A DNA stretch of 64,000 nt from Epiperipatus broadwayi (Eukaryota; Onychophora; Udeonychophora; Euonychophora; Peripatidae), in the NCBI GenBank assembly GCA_028023455.1, contig JAQFVV010006336.1, positions 2,250,224 to 2,314,223 on the forward strand. The letters are read 5' to 3'. Shown piece after piece: positions 48,913 to 61,293 of the stretch. Under the pieces are notes generated by a model. That model was not told the DNA's origin, ran no database searches, and saw nothing but the letters and a program-made list of their open reading frames with translations. Numbering within the stretch: the stretch's first letter is position 1; the number at the start of each line of letters is the position of its first letter. The position numbers were made by a program, and so were the translations under genes.

Positions 48913-48999
48913 GAGACAATTCAAGATAAAATGATGTAAATGCCTTCTCTTGTAGTAGCATTTATCATAAATAAATAAAAAAATAAAAAAAGCTTCTAT

Positions 49000-50349
<1,350 letters not shown>

Positions 50350-50432
<83 letters not shown>
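50350..50432. repeat. (TA)n microsatellite with ATGTAT/ATACAT interruptions
   Basis: Two interruptions, ATATGTATAT and ATATACATAT, are reverse complements of each other, so the tract is itself a palindrome. Confidence 0.95.
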
Positions 50433-50438
<6 letters not shown>

Positions 50439-53400
50439 GTGCCATTACAATTTAGTCATTAGCTAAATTTGTAGTAATGTGCAGGAAAGAAAATGGACAA
50501 ATATCATCATCACATTTTATATAGTAAAGGAAGCTGTAGGGCACCCAAGTTTAAACCCTACAAGATCCAGTTCTAAAAGCTTAAGATTGTAAGAGAGTGG
50601 AACAACAGTTATATTCTTTATTTGTTTGTGTGTTGATAGAAAAATTAAAAGGAGTAGTACACACAGTTAATTATTCAGTATTTAATTTTTGTTTGTTAAA
50701 AAGTAAAGTTATAATGCATATGTATAAGCAGTGTGTGTGTAAGTTATTTAATTGTTGTTGTATATTTCAAATATTAAACTCTCTTCAAAGCTAACCTACA
50801 TTTGCTAAATTCTGATATTTTATTCTGTCTCTATTTTATTTTTCTATAATTGTAAGTTGGAATAAAAAGCTAAGGATTTAATTTTAAATATTAAGGTTAG
50901 AATTACTAAGCTAGCATTTAGATTATTTTAATATGTCAGTTTACATATGATTTGAATGAGAAAGTGTGTGTGTGTATATCACATAAATATATCCACATTT
51001 ATTAAATATTGAAAGAAAAAAAAGAAAATCTGTTAAATTATTTTTTTACTCAACAATTTTGTATTATAAGGGTTGTTTTTCTGTTAAAACTTAGAGACAA
51101 TGTGAGAAGTCTAATTTTAAAAGTGTCTCGTCCTAAGATCAAGAGAAAGAAGCTCAAATTTGAGATGTTACATAGGTGTAAAAAAGGATTAAGACTATTT
51201 TTTCCTGCAAAACAAAAGTTTGTCTAAAAATCAGGTTAGTGACATCTTTCATACTATCTAGCTAAAAACGAGTTAGCTGAAAATAAGCTATAAATATAAT
51301 TAAAAGAGGTGGTCAAAAATTAAAAAAAATTGGATATAAAAGCAGTCTGGAAAATCAGTTGATATTATAGAGATTTTTAAAAATATTGAAACTAAGGGAC
51401 AAGCATTTGGTTCAGCAGATATCAATTCTAAAAATCATTTTTAATATAAAGTTTTTTTTTGTGAAGATGAAAAACAGCATGGCAGGTTAAAATAAAGATA
51501 TATTTCATCTGGTGAAATTCCCTGAGTCATCATCAACTAGCACATCATATAGGAAAGAAAAGATGTCTTGTCTGAAAAATAATATTCTACACCTTTCAAC
51601 TGACCGAGAGAAATAAGATGTTTTTAAATAGAAAGAAGAAAACATTCACCTGCATTTGAAGGTGATCAGGAAAAAAGAGTAATCTACTGATAAATATTAA
51701 ATCATCAAGTCCAATTAATTGTTCCAGTAACTGAGTTTAAACCCAAGAAAAATTATAAAATGTGAAAACAACTGCTGTACTTCATCCACTAAAAGAATCA
51801 TGCTTGACAGGAAGAGAAAAAAAGTTAATATAATGATTTCCAAATTGTCCACTAAAGTAAATAACCTCAATGGAATCAAAATCATCAAATAATTATACAC
51901 CTTGAGAAAGATATTGTTCCAAAGAAAAACGGAAATGGTAGCTGCAAAAATATAGACATTAAACAAGATAAATTTGATTCATTGGAAGTCGCTACAAAGA
52001 ATAGAACTGGTAGTATAATTTTTTTTATATATATTTTCTTTATAATATCAGAGACTTAGTAAAATTTTAGCAACATAGTGGTATATTTTTGTTTAAAGAA
52101 CTTTTAAAACAACCAAGATCAATTGAAACCCAGAATTTCTTAATAATGATAAACATAAGCTTCATTAATGATTTCATATGTACTAAAATTATGATTGTCT
52201 ATTAACTTAAAGTTATGAAATGTTATTAATATGTAACATATTTTTTTTGTATATTTTGTTTTAAATAATATTTTTGAAATTATGGGGATAAAACATGCAC
52301 ATACATAATAATATAATACTTGTTGCATATATGTAATTGTGTGTGAATGTAAAACAATAGGCAAAATTAAAAATATTAGAGTATTGTGTTTTAAGTTAAA
52401 GTATAGCATTTCAGAGGGTAGAAGGGAGAAGGAGAAAAATAATTTAAAACTTGTTCTGGAAATCTTGCTCTTTCACTTCTACTAACATTTTTTTGTCATT
52501 CTGCTTTACATGTTAGATTATAAAGTATGTGTGCCAAAGAATGAATTTTTTTTAATGAAATATTTTCTTGTGAATTGAAAACTTGGCAAACTTAGTATCC
52601 AATTTGAAATACATTTACGGGAAAGGGGAAAGAATTTAAAATTAATGTTATGATTTTAAAACAGTCGATTATGATTATTGTTGTTATTGTTAATATCAAT
52701 TTTCATGTAGATATAGAAATTTTTATGTATACATTAGAAATGCAGTAATAAATGTTAATTTGTTTTATTAAACAGAGGCATATATATTTCATTAAGAGTA
52801 TTTTTTTTATTAGTTGTGATCATTCATCATCAAGGTGAATATTAGCTATTTAAGTTCCAATTAGATATACTAAGATTAGCCACTAATTATTAATTTCTGA
52901 AACTAAATTTTACGATTAGGCTTAGTCCTAAAGCTGTGGTTGAAACCATTATCATTATCATTGTCATCATCATCACCATCACATTTTAATTAATGAGATA
53001 GATAAATGTTTAAAGGCCATAAATAAATATTGATTTCAGAGTATTTAGTGATTTCTTAGTAATATTATAACCACCATCCCATCATCTATATCATGCAAGG
53101 ATGAGTGAATTGCCATCCTAAAATAATAATATAATCTGAGCTAAGTAAAACATATAAAAATATTGAAACACATTTATTATCTGGGAAATGATTTCTGTAT
53201 GATGAATTTATATACTCCACTTTAGTTTAAAGAGTACTAAAAGCAAAATCCTCCATTTTTATTAGAAATAAAGTACCAAAAGGGATTCACACATGATACA
53301 TGTGAAAAGGTTATAAGATATAACTGTGTCTAGGTTCATATAATCTAGTGGTGCCCTGCTAGACCATATTCACTTATTATTTACTTAAATATGCACTTGA

Positions 53401-53861
53401 CATCAAACCAAGAAATGAAAGTGGATAAAATCTACTGTCTGTATACCTGAGAAGATATTTTATTGAGTTACTAGTGTACTCACCCACTTGATATTATTTT
53501 CTGAGTTATAATAGTCTGTCCTTAATAATTGTTTATATTTTCTACTTGTTTATTGATGATACAATGCCTAACTAACTAGGGTTTGAAATAGGCCAGACAT
53601 CTTAAATGACTAGTTTCCAGGCATTATTGTTTCTAATTACTGATATTATGATATCTTGAGAAATCTAACTATAGAAATATGTTTCATTTAATCCAATGAC
53701 CCTTAATATGATTGATAACTCAGTCTTATCTTTTGTTTAATAGCTTATGCTCAGCCAATTGCATATTACAATTCTTTTCTCCTTGATATAAAATTTAAGT
53801 TACCATTATTTTTGTTTATTATGCTAAATGATATATCTTTGAATACTTTTATTTAGTTATA
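50433..53861. other. Unannotated AT-rich DNA
   Basis: No gene could be supported. A 72-codon plus-strand ORF at 51009-51227 has a lysine/arginine-rich C-terminal half, but no domain or splice signals were found. A degenerate ATCATC run lies at about 52948-52983. Confidence 0.5.
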
Positions 53862-53920
53862 ATATATATATATATATATATATATAATATTGAAGCAGTC
53901 GAATCTGAGTTCGATCCTAG
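53862..53920 (+). repeat. (TA)n followed by a tRNA T-arm-like box
   Basis: (TA)n ends at about 53885. At 53907-53917 GAGTTCGATCC matches the Pol III B box (GGTTCGANTCC) at 10 of 11 positions and sits in CTGAGTTCGATCCTAG. No A box or tRNA fold lies upstream, because the (TA)n replaces it. It could be the truncated 3' part of a tRNA-derived SINE. Confidence 0.3.
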
Positions 53921-54486
53921 CTTCATGTTATTTACCCTAATACTAACCTTAAATTTCCGATGCAATGGGGCTTTATACGTTCAATCCATGCTAATTTCCA
54001 TAATGAATAACTTATTTCAAATGCGTAGCAAAATTAATTAGTTTAGTTTAAAATTGATCAATTCTCTAAATAAATTCATGATAAAATATTCATGAATTTA
54101 TATATATTAAATTGCGTGGGTTGTGCATATATATATTTGTAAATATTAAATATATATAATTGTTCGAAAGTTTCATTGTGTCGGGAATACTTGTTTTTTT
54201 TTTCACCTTTAAATAATTTGTAAAGTTTCAGTGATTAAAAGCTACATTCCTTCGATAAGCTTTAAAATTCTTAAAAACAATAGTAAAGCTTTATGAATTG
54301 GAAAAAGATAAGGATTCATTTTTCTAATTAAATCATTTTCAGATTTTAAGAATTCATTTTCAATTAGAGAAGGAATTCAAGCTAATTAGTTTGAAAGCCT
54401 TATCGAGGGAATGTATTTGAAAACAACTAATTATAAAAAATACATTGATAATAAAATGAGCACTAGCCGGAGGCATCAGTGAACAG
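53921..54486. other. Unannotated AT-rich DNA
   Basis: Nothing assigned. Short ORFs on the minus strand (54360-54575) overlap the promoter-like module and lack motifs. Confidence 0.5.
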
Positions 54487-54494
54487 TATATATA
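54487..54494 (+). promoter_or_regulatory. TATA box
   Basis: TATATATA at 54487-54494 in a locally GC-richer context, with GAGTAGTGCAGT about 40 nt downstream. The same 12-mer follows the minus-strand TATA box at 47934. Confidence 0.45.
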
Positions 54495-54514
54495 GCCCTG
54501 AAAAGTCAAGAAAA

Positions 54515-54776
54515 AGGCTAGCTTTTGTTGTCGAGTAGTGCAGTGAACTTTGTGCGTAGAAATTGTATTCATCATGATAGAGGGCTAGAACATCAGGAAT
54601 CTGGCTATGGTTCCATGAAGTCCCTAGAAATCTTCAATAGTGCTGCTGAATCTTTCCGGACTGATCAGACTGCTAACATCATGAAAAGCTACTAAAAATG
54701 CTGTTCCAATAATCAACCAAATGGTGCCTACGTTTCACCGACTTGGATGTGTAACTTAAGAACCTAGCACGGAAGG
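54515..54776 (+). other. Putative non-coding first exon
   Basis: About 260 bp of clearly GC-richer sequence starts about 20-30 nt after the TATA box and ends at GGAAGG|GTAATA (donor-like, GT at 54777). A convincing acceptor with a long pyrimidine tract, CTTTTCTCTTCTTACTTGGCAG less its first bases, ends at 54960. That implies a 184-nt intron. The first ATG is followed by a stop after four codons, so the exon is non-coding. It could be a host 5' exon or an LTR leader. Confidence 0.35.
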
Positions 54777-54960
54777 GTAATATATTTCTCATGAACTCTA
54801 AACTCTCTGGCCAGTTCAAACTTTATTTTACACTCCTTTTTAAGAGCTCTTTATTCTCTAATGTAAAAATCTTTCTAACACCTTTTATTTACGCTATTGT
54901 AAATCTATATCTTAATTCTTTAATCTCTAGTCTTTAAACTTTTCTCTTCTTACTTGGCAG

Positions 54961-56317
54961 TTCAGTTAATATATATATTTGTGTGCTTTATTAATGTACG
55001 TTTATTTAAAATTATATGCCAATAATCTCTCGACTCGATGAGCTCCTTTGTTCTATTTGCCTCACACAAATAATATATTAATTTTAAATAGTAATTCTCA
55101 CCCATTAGAACTAAATTTATAAGTTCTATCAATCATCGAGTCGAAAGAAATATTACATGTTTACTATTTTTATAATTGGCTAATAATCAATTATTAGCTC
55201 CGTTTTTACCTATGTCCCCAGCTCCTATCTAATACACAAAGGTTTATATATTCACAAAATGTTAAAATATTATTTTCTCATTCCACTAATATTTATTAAC
55301 TCAAATATAATGTTAAATGTTTTATTGCAAAAGGGCCGATAAAGGGGTAAATAGATTCTAATTCAACTTTTGTTATTTGTATTAAGATTCAGTAAGAGCA
55401 TGATGATTAGGGCATAATTAATATAACTTACAAATACTTTCAAATAGTTTGTTAAAAGCCCATTTGACTTTAATTAATTGATCAAGTTATCACGTCAAGC
55501 ATTCTATATGGGTTTTAGTTTTCAATGATAACTATCAAGTCATCATCATCAAACGTTGCTGACGTAGGGCAATGTTCCGCTCCGTTAGGCTGGTCGGTGA
55601 TCATATTTCTCTTATTTAAAATTATCAAGAAGAAAGTACTTCCGCTCCCTTCATAGTAGTCAAAGGGCATAAGACTTGTTAAATGCAAGCCACCATAGGA
55701 CTTCGATCATCGACTAGCAATCGTCTTTCAAGTGGATTTTCCGGAAAAGCCTGCTCGGATGCTCGTAATTCATGATGAATTGATTTAAATTAAAGTCGAA
55801 CAAATTCTCAAATATATTATTAATTAAATCTGTTTTCACATCAAGATTAAAGTTATGCCCTAAAATACGTATCTTGCTCTTCGTGAATAGATTTTCGAAT
55901 GTGAAAATAAATATCACATTCCATCGTAATCAAATTAGAGCAATCATTTCCTTCATTAATGAATACCTTTATCAGCCTTTATATTTCTTGTTGGGGGCAT
56001 AGGCAGAGACTTTCAATTTACGTAATACTTGTTGGCATATGATAAGGACCGCCACTCTTATTATAATTGTAAGATATCTTAAAGACTAGAGGTAATTAAT
56101 GCATTCTTTATTTTATGAAACAAAACAAATTATTTTTATTAAATATTTTCTAACATACTTGGTTTTCTTAGTTCATTATTCTTTTTATAATTATTTAAAT
56201 GTTAATACCGCTGTCTGTGTTGGCAACCCGAACATACATATGATTCAATTTATAAAATTATTCAAAGTATATAAATTCTTAGATATTAGTGTTACTCAGG
56301 AGTCTTTAGTCCTCACC
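54961..56317. other. Mixed-complexity segment downstream of the exon-like module
   Basis: 54961 onward would be exon 2 of the model above but shows no ORF. At 55480-55760 the sequence is less AT-rich (contains CATCATCATCAAACGTTGCT). A minus-strand ORF at 55714-55917 ends MNYEHPSRLFRKIHLKDDC. I could not assign either to a family. Confidence 0.35.
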
Positions 56318-56465
56318 AACCGTTGAGCTAGTTCTTGGCACATAGCACTGTGCCATCGATTTCTGCTATCTGAGCTGTTGAGTTGGGTTTGAATTCAGTT
56401 TTGGTTCAGCTGAGTTTGAATCCGATTTGACTTGCGTTGGTGGTGGGTTTCGACCGGTACAATAT
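56318..56465 (+). repeat. Possible tRNA-derived SINE fragment
   Basis: GTTGAGCTAGTTCTTGG resembles an A box. GGGTTTGAATTC and GAGTTTGAATCC, 60-85 bp downstream, resemble B boxes. The block is much less AT-rich than its flanks. No tail or target duplication was seen. Confidence 0.3.
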
Positions 56466-56723
56466 ATAATGTCTGCCTTTCATATCCATTAAGGGTTATA
56501 TAATGTTAAGAAATTTTAATGGATTTGCAAATTTGAAACTAAACTATTTTTTTCTAACATGTTCTCTAATTATTTATGCACACAATGTGTTTGCTCTACA
56601 TTCAGCGTCACTTAGATCATTTTAATAAAAAATATAAATTTTGTTATTTTTATGATAAAATTCTAAGATATTTAAGAAAAATTACTTCCAAGGATATATA
56701 ATTGCATACATATATAGCATGAA

Positions 56724-56725
<2 letters not shown>
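56466..56725. other. Unannotated AT-rich DNA
   Basis: Nothing recognised. Confidence 0.5.

Positions 56726-56793
<68 letters not shown>
56726..56793. repeat. (TA)n(TG)n microsatellite
   Basis: About 20 TA units change to about 14 TG units. Confidence 0.98.
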
Positions 56794-56795
<2 letters not shown>

Positions 56796-56804
56796 AAAAT
56801 AAGT

Positions 56805-57013
56805 TCATTGCACAAAGCTAAATGGTTTATGAAGGTAAATCACATGGTAACATCCAAAGCCTACCCAAACCAATCTGTTGTTAAGGCAATAACTGTTTTT
56901 TTTTACTTATAGAGCTTGCTCTGACAACAGAGTGTAATAGACTTATAGTGTGATAGGTTTTGGATGTTATCATGTGACATATATGTAATGATTAGGGTTC
57001 TTTGCAATATAAA
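56805..57013. repeat. 200-bp MITE-like palindrome
   Basis: TCACATGGTAACATCCAAAG (from 56837) is inverted as CTTTGGATGTTATCATGTGA-like sequence near 56967. Further inside, CTGTTGTTAAGGCAA pairs with TTGCTCTGACAACAG. The outer ends TTGCACAAAGCTAAATG / CATT..GGGTTCTTTGCAA are weaker. Confidence 0.7.
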
Positions 57014-57744
57014 TCGATTTTTCTTTATTTTTAATACAGTTTTTTTAGTGCAGTTCTTATTTTTGTAGTATCATATTCTGCAGTGAATTAGTATAAAACA
57101 ATCAATATTTAACAAACTTTTTTATATTGTATATATAAACAACTAATATTTATATATAAATCTTCTGTTTGCTATAACGACCTTTATTTTATTTCACCTT
57201 TATGTAAATTAATTATGTATCTAATATATATAATGTATAAATTTTATAAATTTTATCTTTAAAAAATAATTCACTTAAATTATAATTGTTGCTAAATCTA
57301 ATTTAGCATTAATTATAATTTCTAATAATTATAAATTACTTGCTTTGTATAAAACTGTTTAATATTAATTTGTTGAATAAGATAAACTTACATGATTGCT
57401 TTTTAGTTAATTAAAACAGCTGTTCTAAAGAAATAATTCATTTATTATAATTCACAGATCAATAAATATGTCATATGTATTTAAAAAGAGCAATTTAAAT
57501 AAATATTTATTTATAGTGTTGTGTAACGTATTTATATCAAATATTCTGACTGGAAAAGGTTAAAATGGGAGCAGTCTGAAAATTTATTTTCTCATTTTAC
57601 TAGGGGGGGGGTCACAGCTTTTAAATCTTCTTTATTTTCCGTTATAGTAAGTCATTTGCATATTTAAACTTGTTAATATTTCTACTTTTTATTTTAAAGT
57701 CACCATTTTATCATTAACACAATGATAATAATTAATGCATGCTG
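57014..57744. other. Unannotated AT-rich DNA
   Basis: A run of nine G at about 57604-57612; nothing else assigned. Confidence 0.55.
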
Positions 57745-58029
57745 ATTTAAAATACACACACTGACATTTTGAATTCTAAGAACCACACAAAAACACCACT
57801 GACACTTCCAAATGATAAATGACATTGAATAATTTACACGGGATCTCTTGGATGCGACAGTAGTGGTTTTTGAGAAATTCTTAGATTCAGAATGGCAATG
57901 AGAACAATCTAAATACTAAACATTTATAACTTCTAAAATGTAAATATTATTAAATAATGATGGCACAAAGCATTGAAATATGCTGAGAGAGGGAAGATTG
58001 CATTTGATGATATGAAGTATTATCCAAAA

Positions 58030-58530
58030 GATACAGAAATCTGATCAAACCAAGTTTATAATTTTGAAATACTAAAAGATTATAAATTCTAAAATATGAA
58101 TTATATTTCATAGGTTGGAATAACATAAAATTAATTATACCAAGCACTTTTACATTTTAAAATATGATTTTTATTACAATATATGCTTATAAACACATGT
58201 TGAAATAATGTAAAATTCATCATACCGAGCTTATAATTTTGAAAAATTGTAAAAGCTTATACATTCTAAAATATGAATTATATTACAATATATGACCATA
58301 ACCATATTAAATAAAGCATATTAATTTTACTAGCTTATAATTTCTCAAATATGAATTTAAAATACTTGAACAGAAAAAGTAAAGCAAAAAAAAATAATGG
58401 ATACATATATTAAAAAAAACATGTTCAATAAATATAAAATTGATCAAAACAAGCTTATAATTTTGAAATAGGAAAAGCTTCTAAAATATACATTTTATAA
58501 CAATATAGTCCTATAACCACATGTTGAAAT
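58030..58530. repeat. Sub-repeats within the left fold-back arm
   Basis: About five degenerate units of 100-125 bp carry CAAGCTTATAATTTTGAAAT, then CTAAAATATGAATTATATTA and CATGTTGAAATAA. The right arm holds the inverse. Repeated sub-units in the arms are a hallmark of fold-back elements. Confidence 0.65.
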
Positions 58531-58689
58531 AACTTAAATGTTGAATAAACGCATATTAATTCCACAATTAATAATAAATCACATTTTGTCTTAACATTAG
58601 TTGAAAGAATAATTGTCTAAAATAAAAAAAATAATTTTACAATTAATTAAAGATTAATAAATGAGACTTTTTCTTACCAAAGTGAGTAA

Positions 58690-58858
58690 TATTTACTGAG
58701 GCTATAACCTTCATAATATGCATGTAAAATGCGATAGTAGGGACCTCTACAGGCGTCCATAGCGTAAGCTTGTGGTTAAAACGCCTGTAGAGGTTCCTAC
58801 TATCGCATTTTACACGCATATTATCGAGGTTATAGCCTCAGTAAATATTACTTACATA
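58690..58858. repeat. Nested ~170-bp palindrome
   Basis: Arms of about 70 bp (GTAATATTTACTGAGGCTAT ... GCGATAGTAGG...CCTCTACAGGCGT) close on ACGCCTGTAGAGG...CCTACTATCGC...ATAGCCTCAGTAAATATTAC with a 24-bp loop; the match is very high. It interrupts the larger fold-back. TACCAAAGTGAGTAATATT occurs both before it (58676) and after it (58888), as if duplicated on insertion. Confidence 0.85.
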
Positions 58859-59698
58859 ATCAATGTGCGTTTAATAAATTTATAATTACCAAAGTGAGTA
58901 ATATTGTGTGGTTAATGTCTCACATGTTGTTATTAGTTGGTGAATGAATAACCCTTTTCACTGTCAGTAGGTAGCATTATCATATTTGAATTTTTTTATG
59001 GATAAATCATTCTCATTTAGATTCATTTTATCCATCCACTAGCAAATAAACATATGTGAGAAATTAAGTCACAATATTACTTGCTTTGGTAAGAAAAAAA
59101 TCTAATTTATAATTTTTTAATTAATTGTAAAAGTAATAATCATTACTTTAGAAAATTAGTCTTTCAACTAATGTTAGAATAAAATGTAATTTATTATTAT
59201 TGTAGAATATGTTTCTGCAGTTGTTTTTATGTTTATTAAATATTTATGGTATTTGAACATTTGGTCATAGAACTATGTTGTAACAAAATTCATATTTTAT
59301 TAGCTTTTAGTATTTTGAAATTATAAGTTTGGTTTTATCAATCTTATGTTGATTGAACATGTTATTTTTTTAATTAATATATGTGTCCATTATTTTTTCC
59401 TTTATTTTTTCTGTTTGTATATTTTAAATTCATATTTTAGAAATTATAAGCTTTCAGTATTTTGAAATTTGTTCATTATTCCCATTTTTTTATATTTAGT
59501 ATATTTTAGTCATGTACAAAATTTATGCTTTAATCTTTAATTATTGATGTTAATTACAATTTTGTCATAAATGAACATGTTGCGACCATGTGTGGATTAT
59601 TCCATGTCATTGGATTGCTTAGATGTGTTAGTGGTGTTTTGGATGGTATTTAGATTTCAAAAGGGTCATGAGTGCATTCTAAATTGATACCATTGAAT

Positions 59699-59701
<3 letters not shown>

Positions 59702-59749
<48 letters not shown>
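59702..59749. repeat. (TA)n microsatellite
   Basis: About 24 TA units abutting the fold-back element. Confidence 0.98.
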
Positions 59750-59750
<1 letters not shown>

Positions 59751-61122
59751 AGATGCTTTTCTAGATATCAAATTATAGATATACAAGGTTGTAATATCAG
59801 TTTTGTCAATAAAATATTAAATTGTAATTAAGGTGTCTACATTTTAATTTTGTCATTAAAATGTAATTTTAAATGTGTATTATTAGTGACTGTGTTTTAA
59901 CATATATAATGCACACACATGCAAATAATCTTATATACTGAGTTTTAAGAAAAGAAAGATCATTGAAGAAAAATTTGCGTATCTTTGTATAAGATTATTT
60001 TTTCTGTATTTCAGACAGTGCCTAGTGTAAGGAATTTTTCTTTTAATTACTTTAATCTTAAGTATGTATTGACTTACACTGGTCAGTGTCAAAATAAAAT
60101 TCCACAAAGCAATTAGTATAAAATTTAATTAGTGATTAGCAATTCTGTCTTAACTAGAGCTATTTTAATTAATGCCTGGTTTTAGAAGTTTCTCAGAAAA
60201 AAACTGATATTCAAACAATAGGACTACAGACATAAAAGCTCCAAAGTTTTGTTATTGAAAGTTTTCAGACCTTATCACTTGTTGTTATTGAACTACTTCT
60301 AAGAAAGAAAAATTTGAAGTGATTCCCAATAGTTACTAGGTAAGATGTGCCAATTAAATAAAACATCACTACATATGATGTTCAGTCGGTAAGGAATGAT
60401 TAAGCTATGATTCAGAAATCTAAAACTCCCAAACATTTTTCAAAAATAACTACAATTTTGCTTCAGTTTTTATACCTGTCAGTATGGATGGCTAAGGCGT
60501 TTACTTCATGGTTCTATCTTCAGTTATAACTCTGTTCTATCGATATAAGTTAATAACAAAACCAACCTTCTAATATTGCTGATTGACAACCTTTACACTG
60601 AAGTTGTTCTCTCAACTAACCAGAAATGGAAAGCAAAAGTCTGCAGGATGAAAATGAGAACTTTGGTCATAAATTCAATAAGCCATGCATTTAGTGTTAT
60701 ATATAACAACTTTTATTCTTAGAATATGATAAATATTATTAGATTCAATATTAGATGATTTATTGATATTGATGTAATTTAATGTTCATGTATTATTTTG
60801 TATATGTCTAATTAATTTTTTTATATAGATGCATCGTTAAAAATTAATTTTCTTATATAGATGCATCGTTAAGTTCTTTATATATATCTCAAAAGTATAA
60901 AATGACCATCTTTTTTTAATTATTGATAATTGAATAATATTGATTGACAGTAAGTTTATTATTATCATTATAAGATTTTGTGATTATTAATAAGAGTGAG
61001 AAAGTAAATTTCTTTTATAAATAATTATTTATAAGTTTCTTAAAAATCTGAACAATCATTAATTACTATATCTGTTTTTAAATAATATTTTAATTTGTGA
61101 AGTGCAGATAGTTGAAAATTGA
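59750..61122. other. Unannotated AT-rich DNA
   Basis: A short direct repeat (TTATATAGATGCATCGTTAA at 60821 and about 60853) is the only structure noticed. Confidence 0.5.
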
Positions 61123-61293
61123 AATAAATTAAGATACTGCCAAATCTCTAGCGCTCGTTGCAATACCCATCTGACAGCCAATCAGATGGCATAGGTTTGG
61201 ATGTTATTTGGACAGCTATCTATAATGGCTGATTGGCTGACAGATGGGTATTGTAATGTGTGCTAGAGATTTGGCAGTATCTCAATTTATATC
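61123..61293. repeat. 170-bp MITE with TGACAGCCAATCAG core
   Basis: AGATACTGCCAAATCTCTAG (61132) faces CTAGAGATTTGGCAGTATCT (61263-61282). Inside are CAATACCCATCTGACAGCC and its inverse GGCTGA..CAGATGGGTATTG. It shares the ATCTGACAGCC-ATCAGAT centre with the MITE at 37905-38057. Confidence 0.85.

Larger units (their letters stand above)
48637..48995. repeat. Inverted repeat with three hammerhead-like cores
   Basis: The outer arms (about 48637-48763 and 48855-48995) are reverse complements, sharing ATGATAAATGCTACTACAAG and AGAGAAGGCATT. A third, partial copy lies between them at 48772-48828. Each copy carries CAACTCC-TCACTGAAGAGAC-type core sequence. This fits inverted and tandem PLE terminal repeats with no protein gene left. 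Confidence 0.7.
57745..59690. repeat. ~1.95-kb fold-back (long inverted repeat) element
   Basis: Two long arms, about 57760-58690 and 58888-59690, are reverse complements over most of their length. Matched blocks from outside in: AAAACACCACTGACAC / GTGTTAGTGGTGTTTT; ATTTCTCAAATATGAATTTA / TAAATTCATATTTTAGAAAT; AACATGTTCAAT / ATTGAACATGTT; TAACATTAGTTGAAAG / CTTTCAACTAATGTTA; TCTTACCAAAG / CTTTGGTAAGA. The apex is near 58990. No transposase ORF. Right after the right arm comes (TA)n. The layout is that of a fold-back transposon. Confidence 0.8.

Noticed and set aside
51009-51227. Plus-strand 72-codon ORF with a basic C-terminal half
   Set aside because: No recognisable domain, no splice or promoter context; AT-rich lysine codons arise easily by chance.
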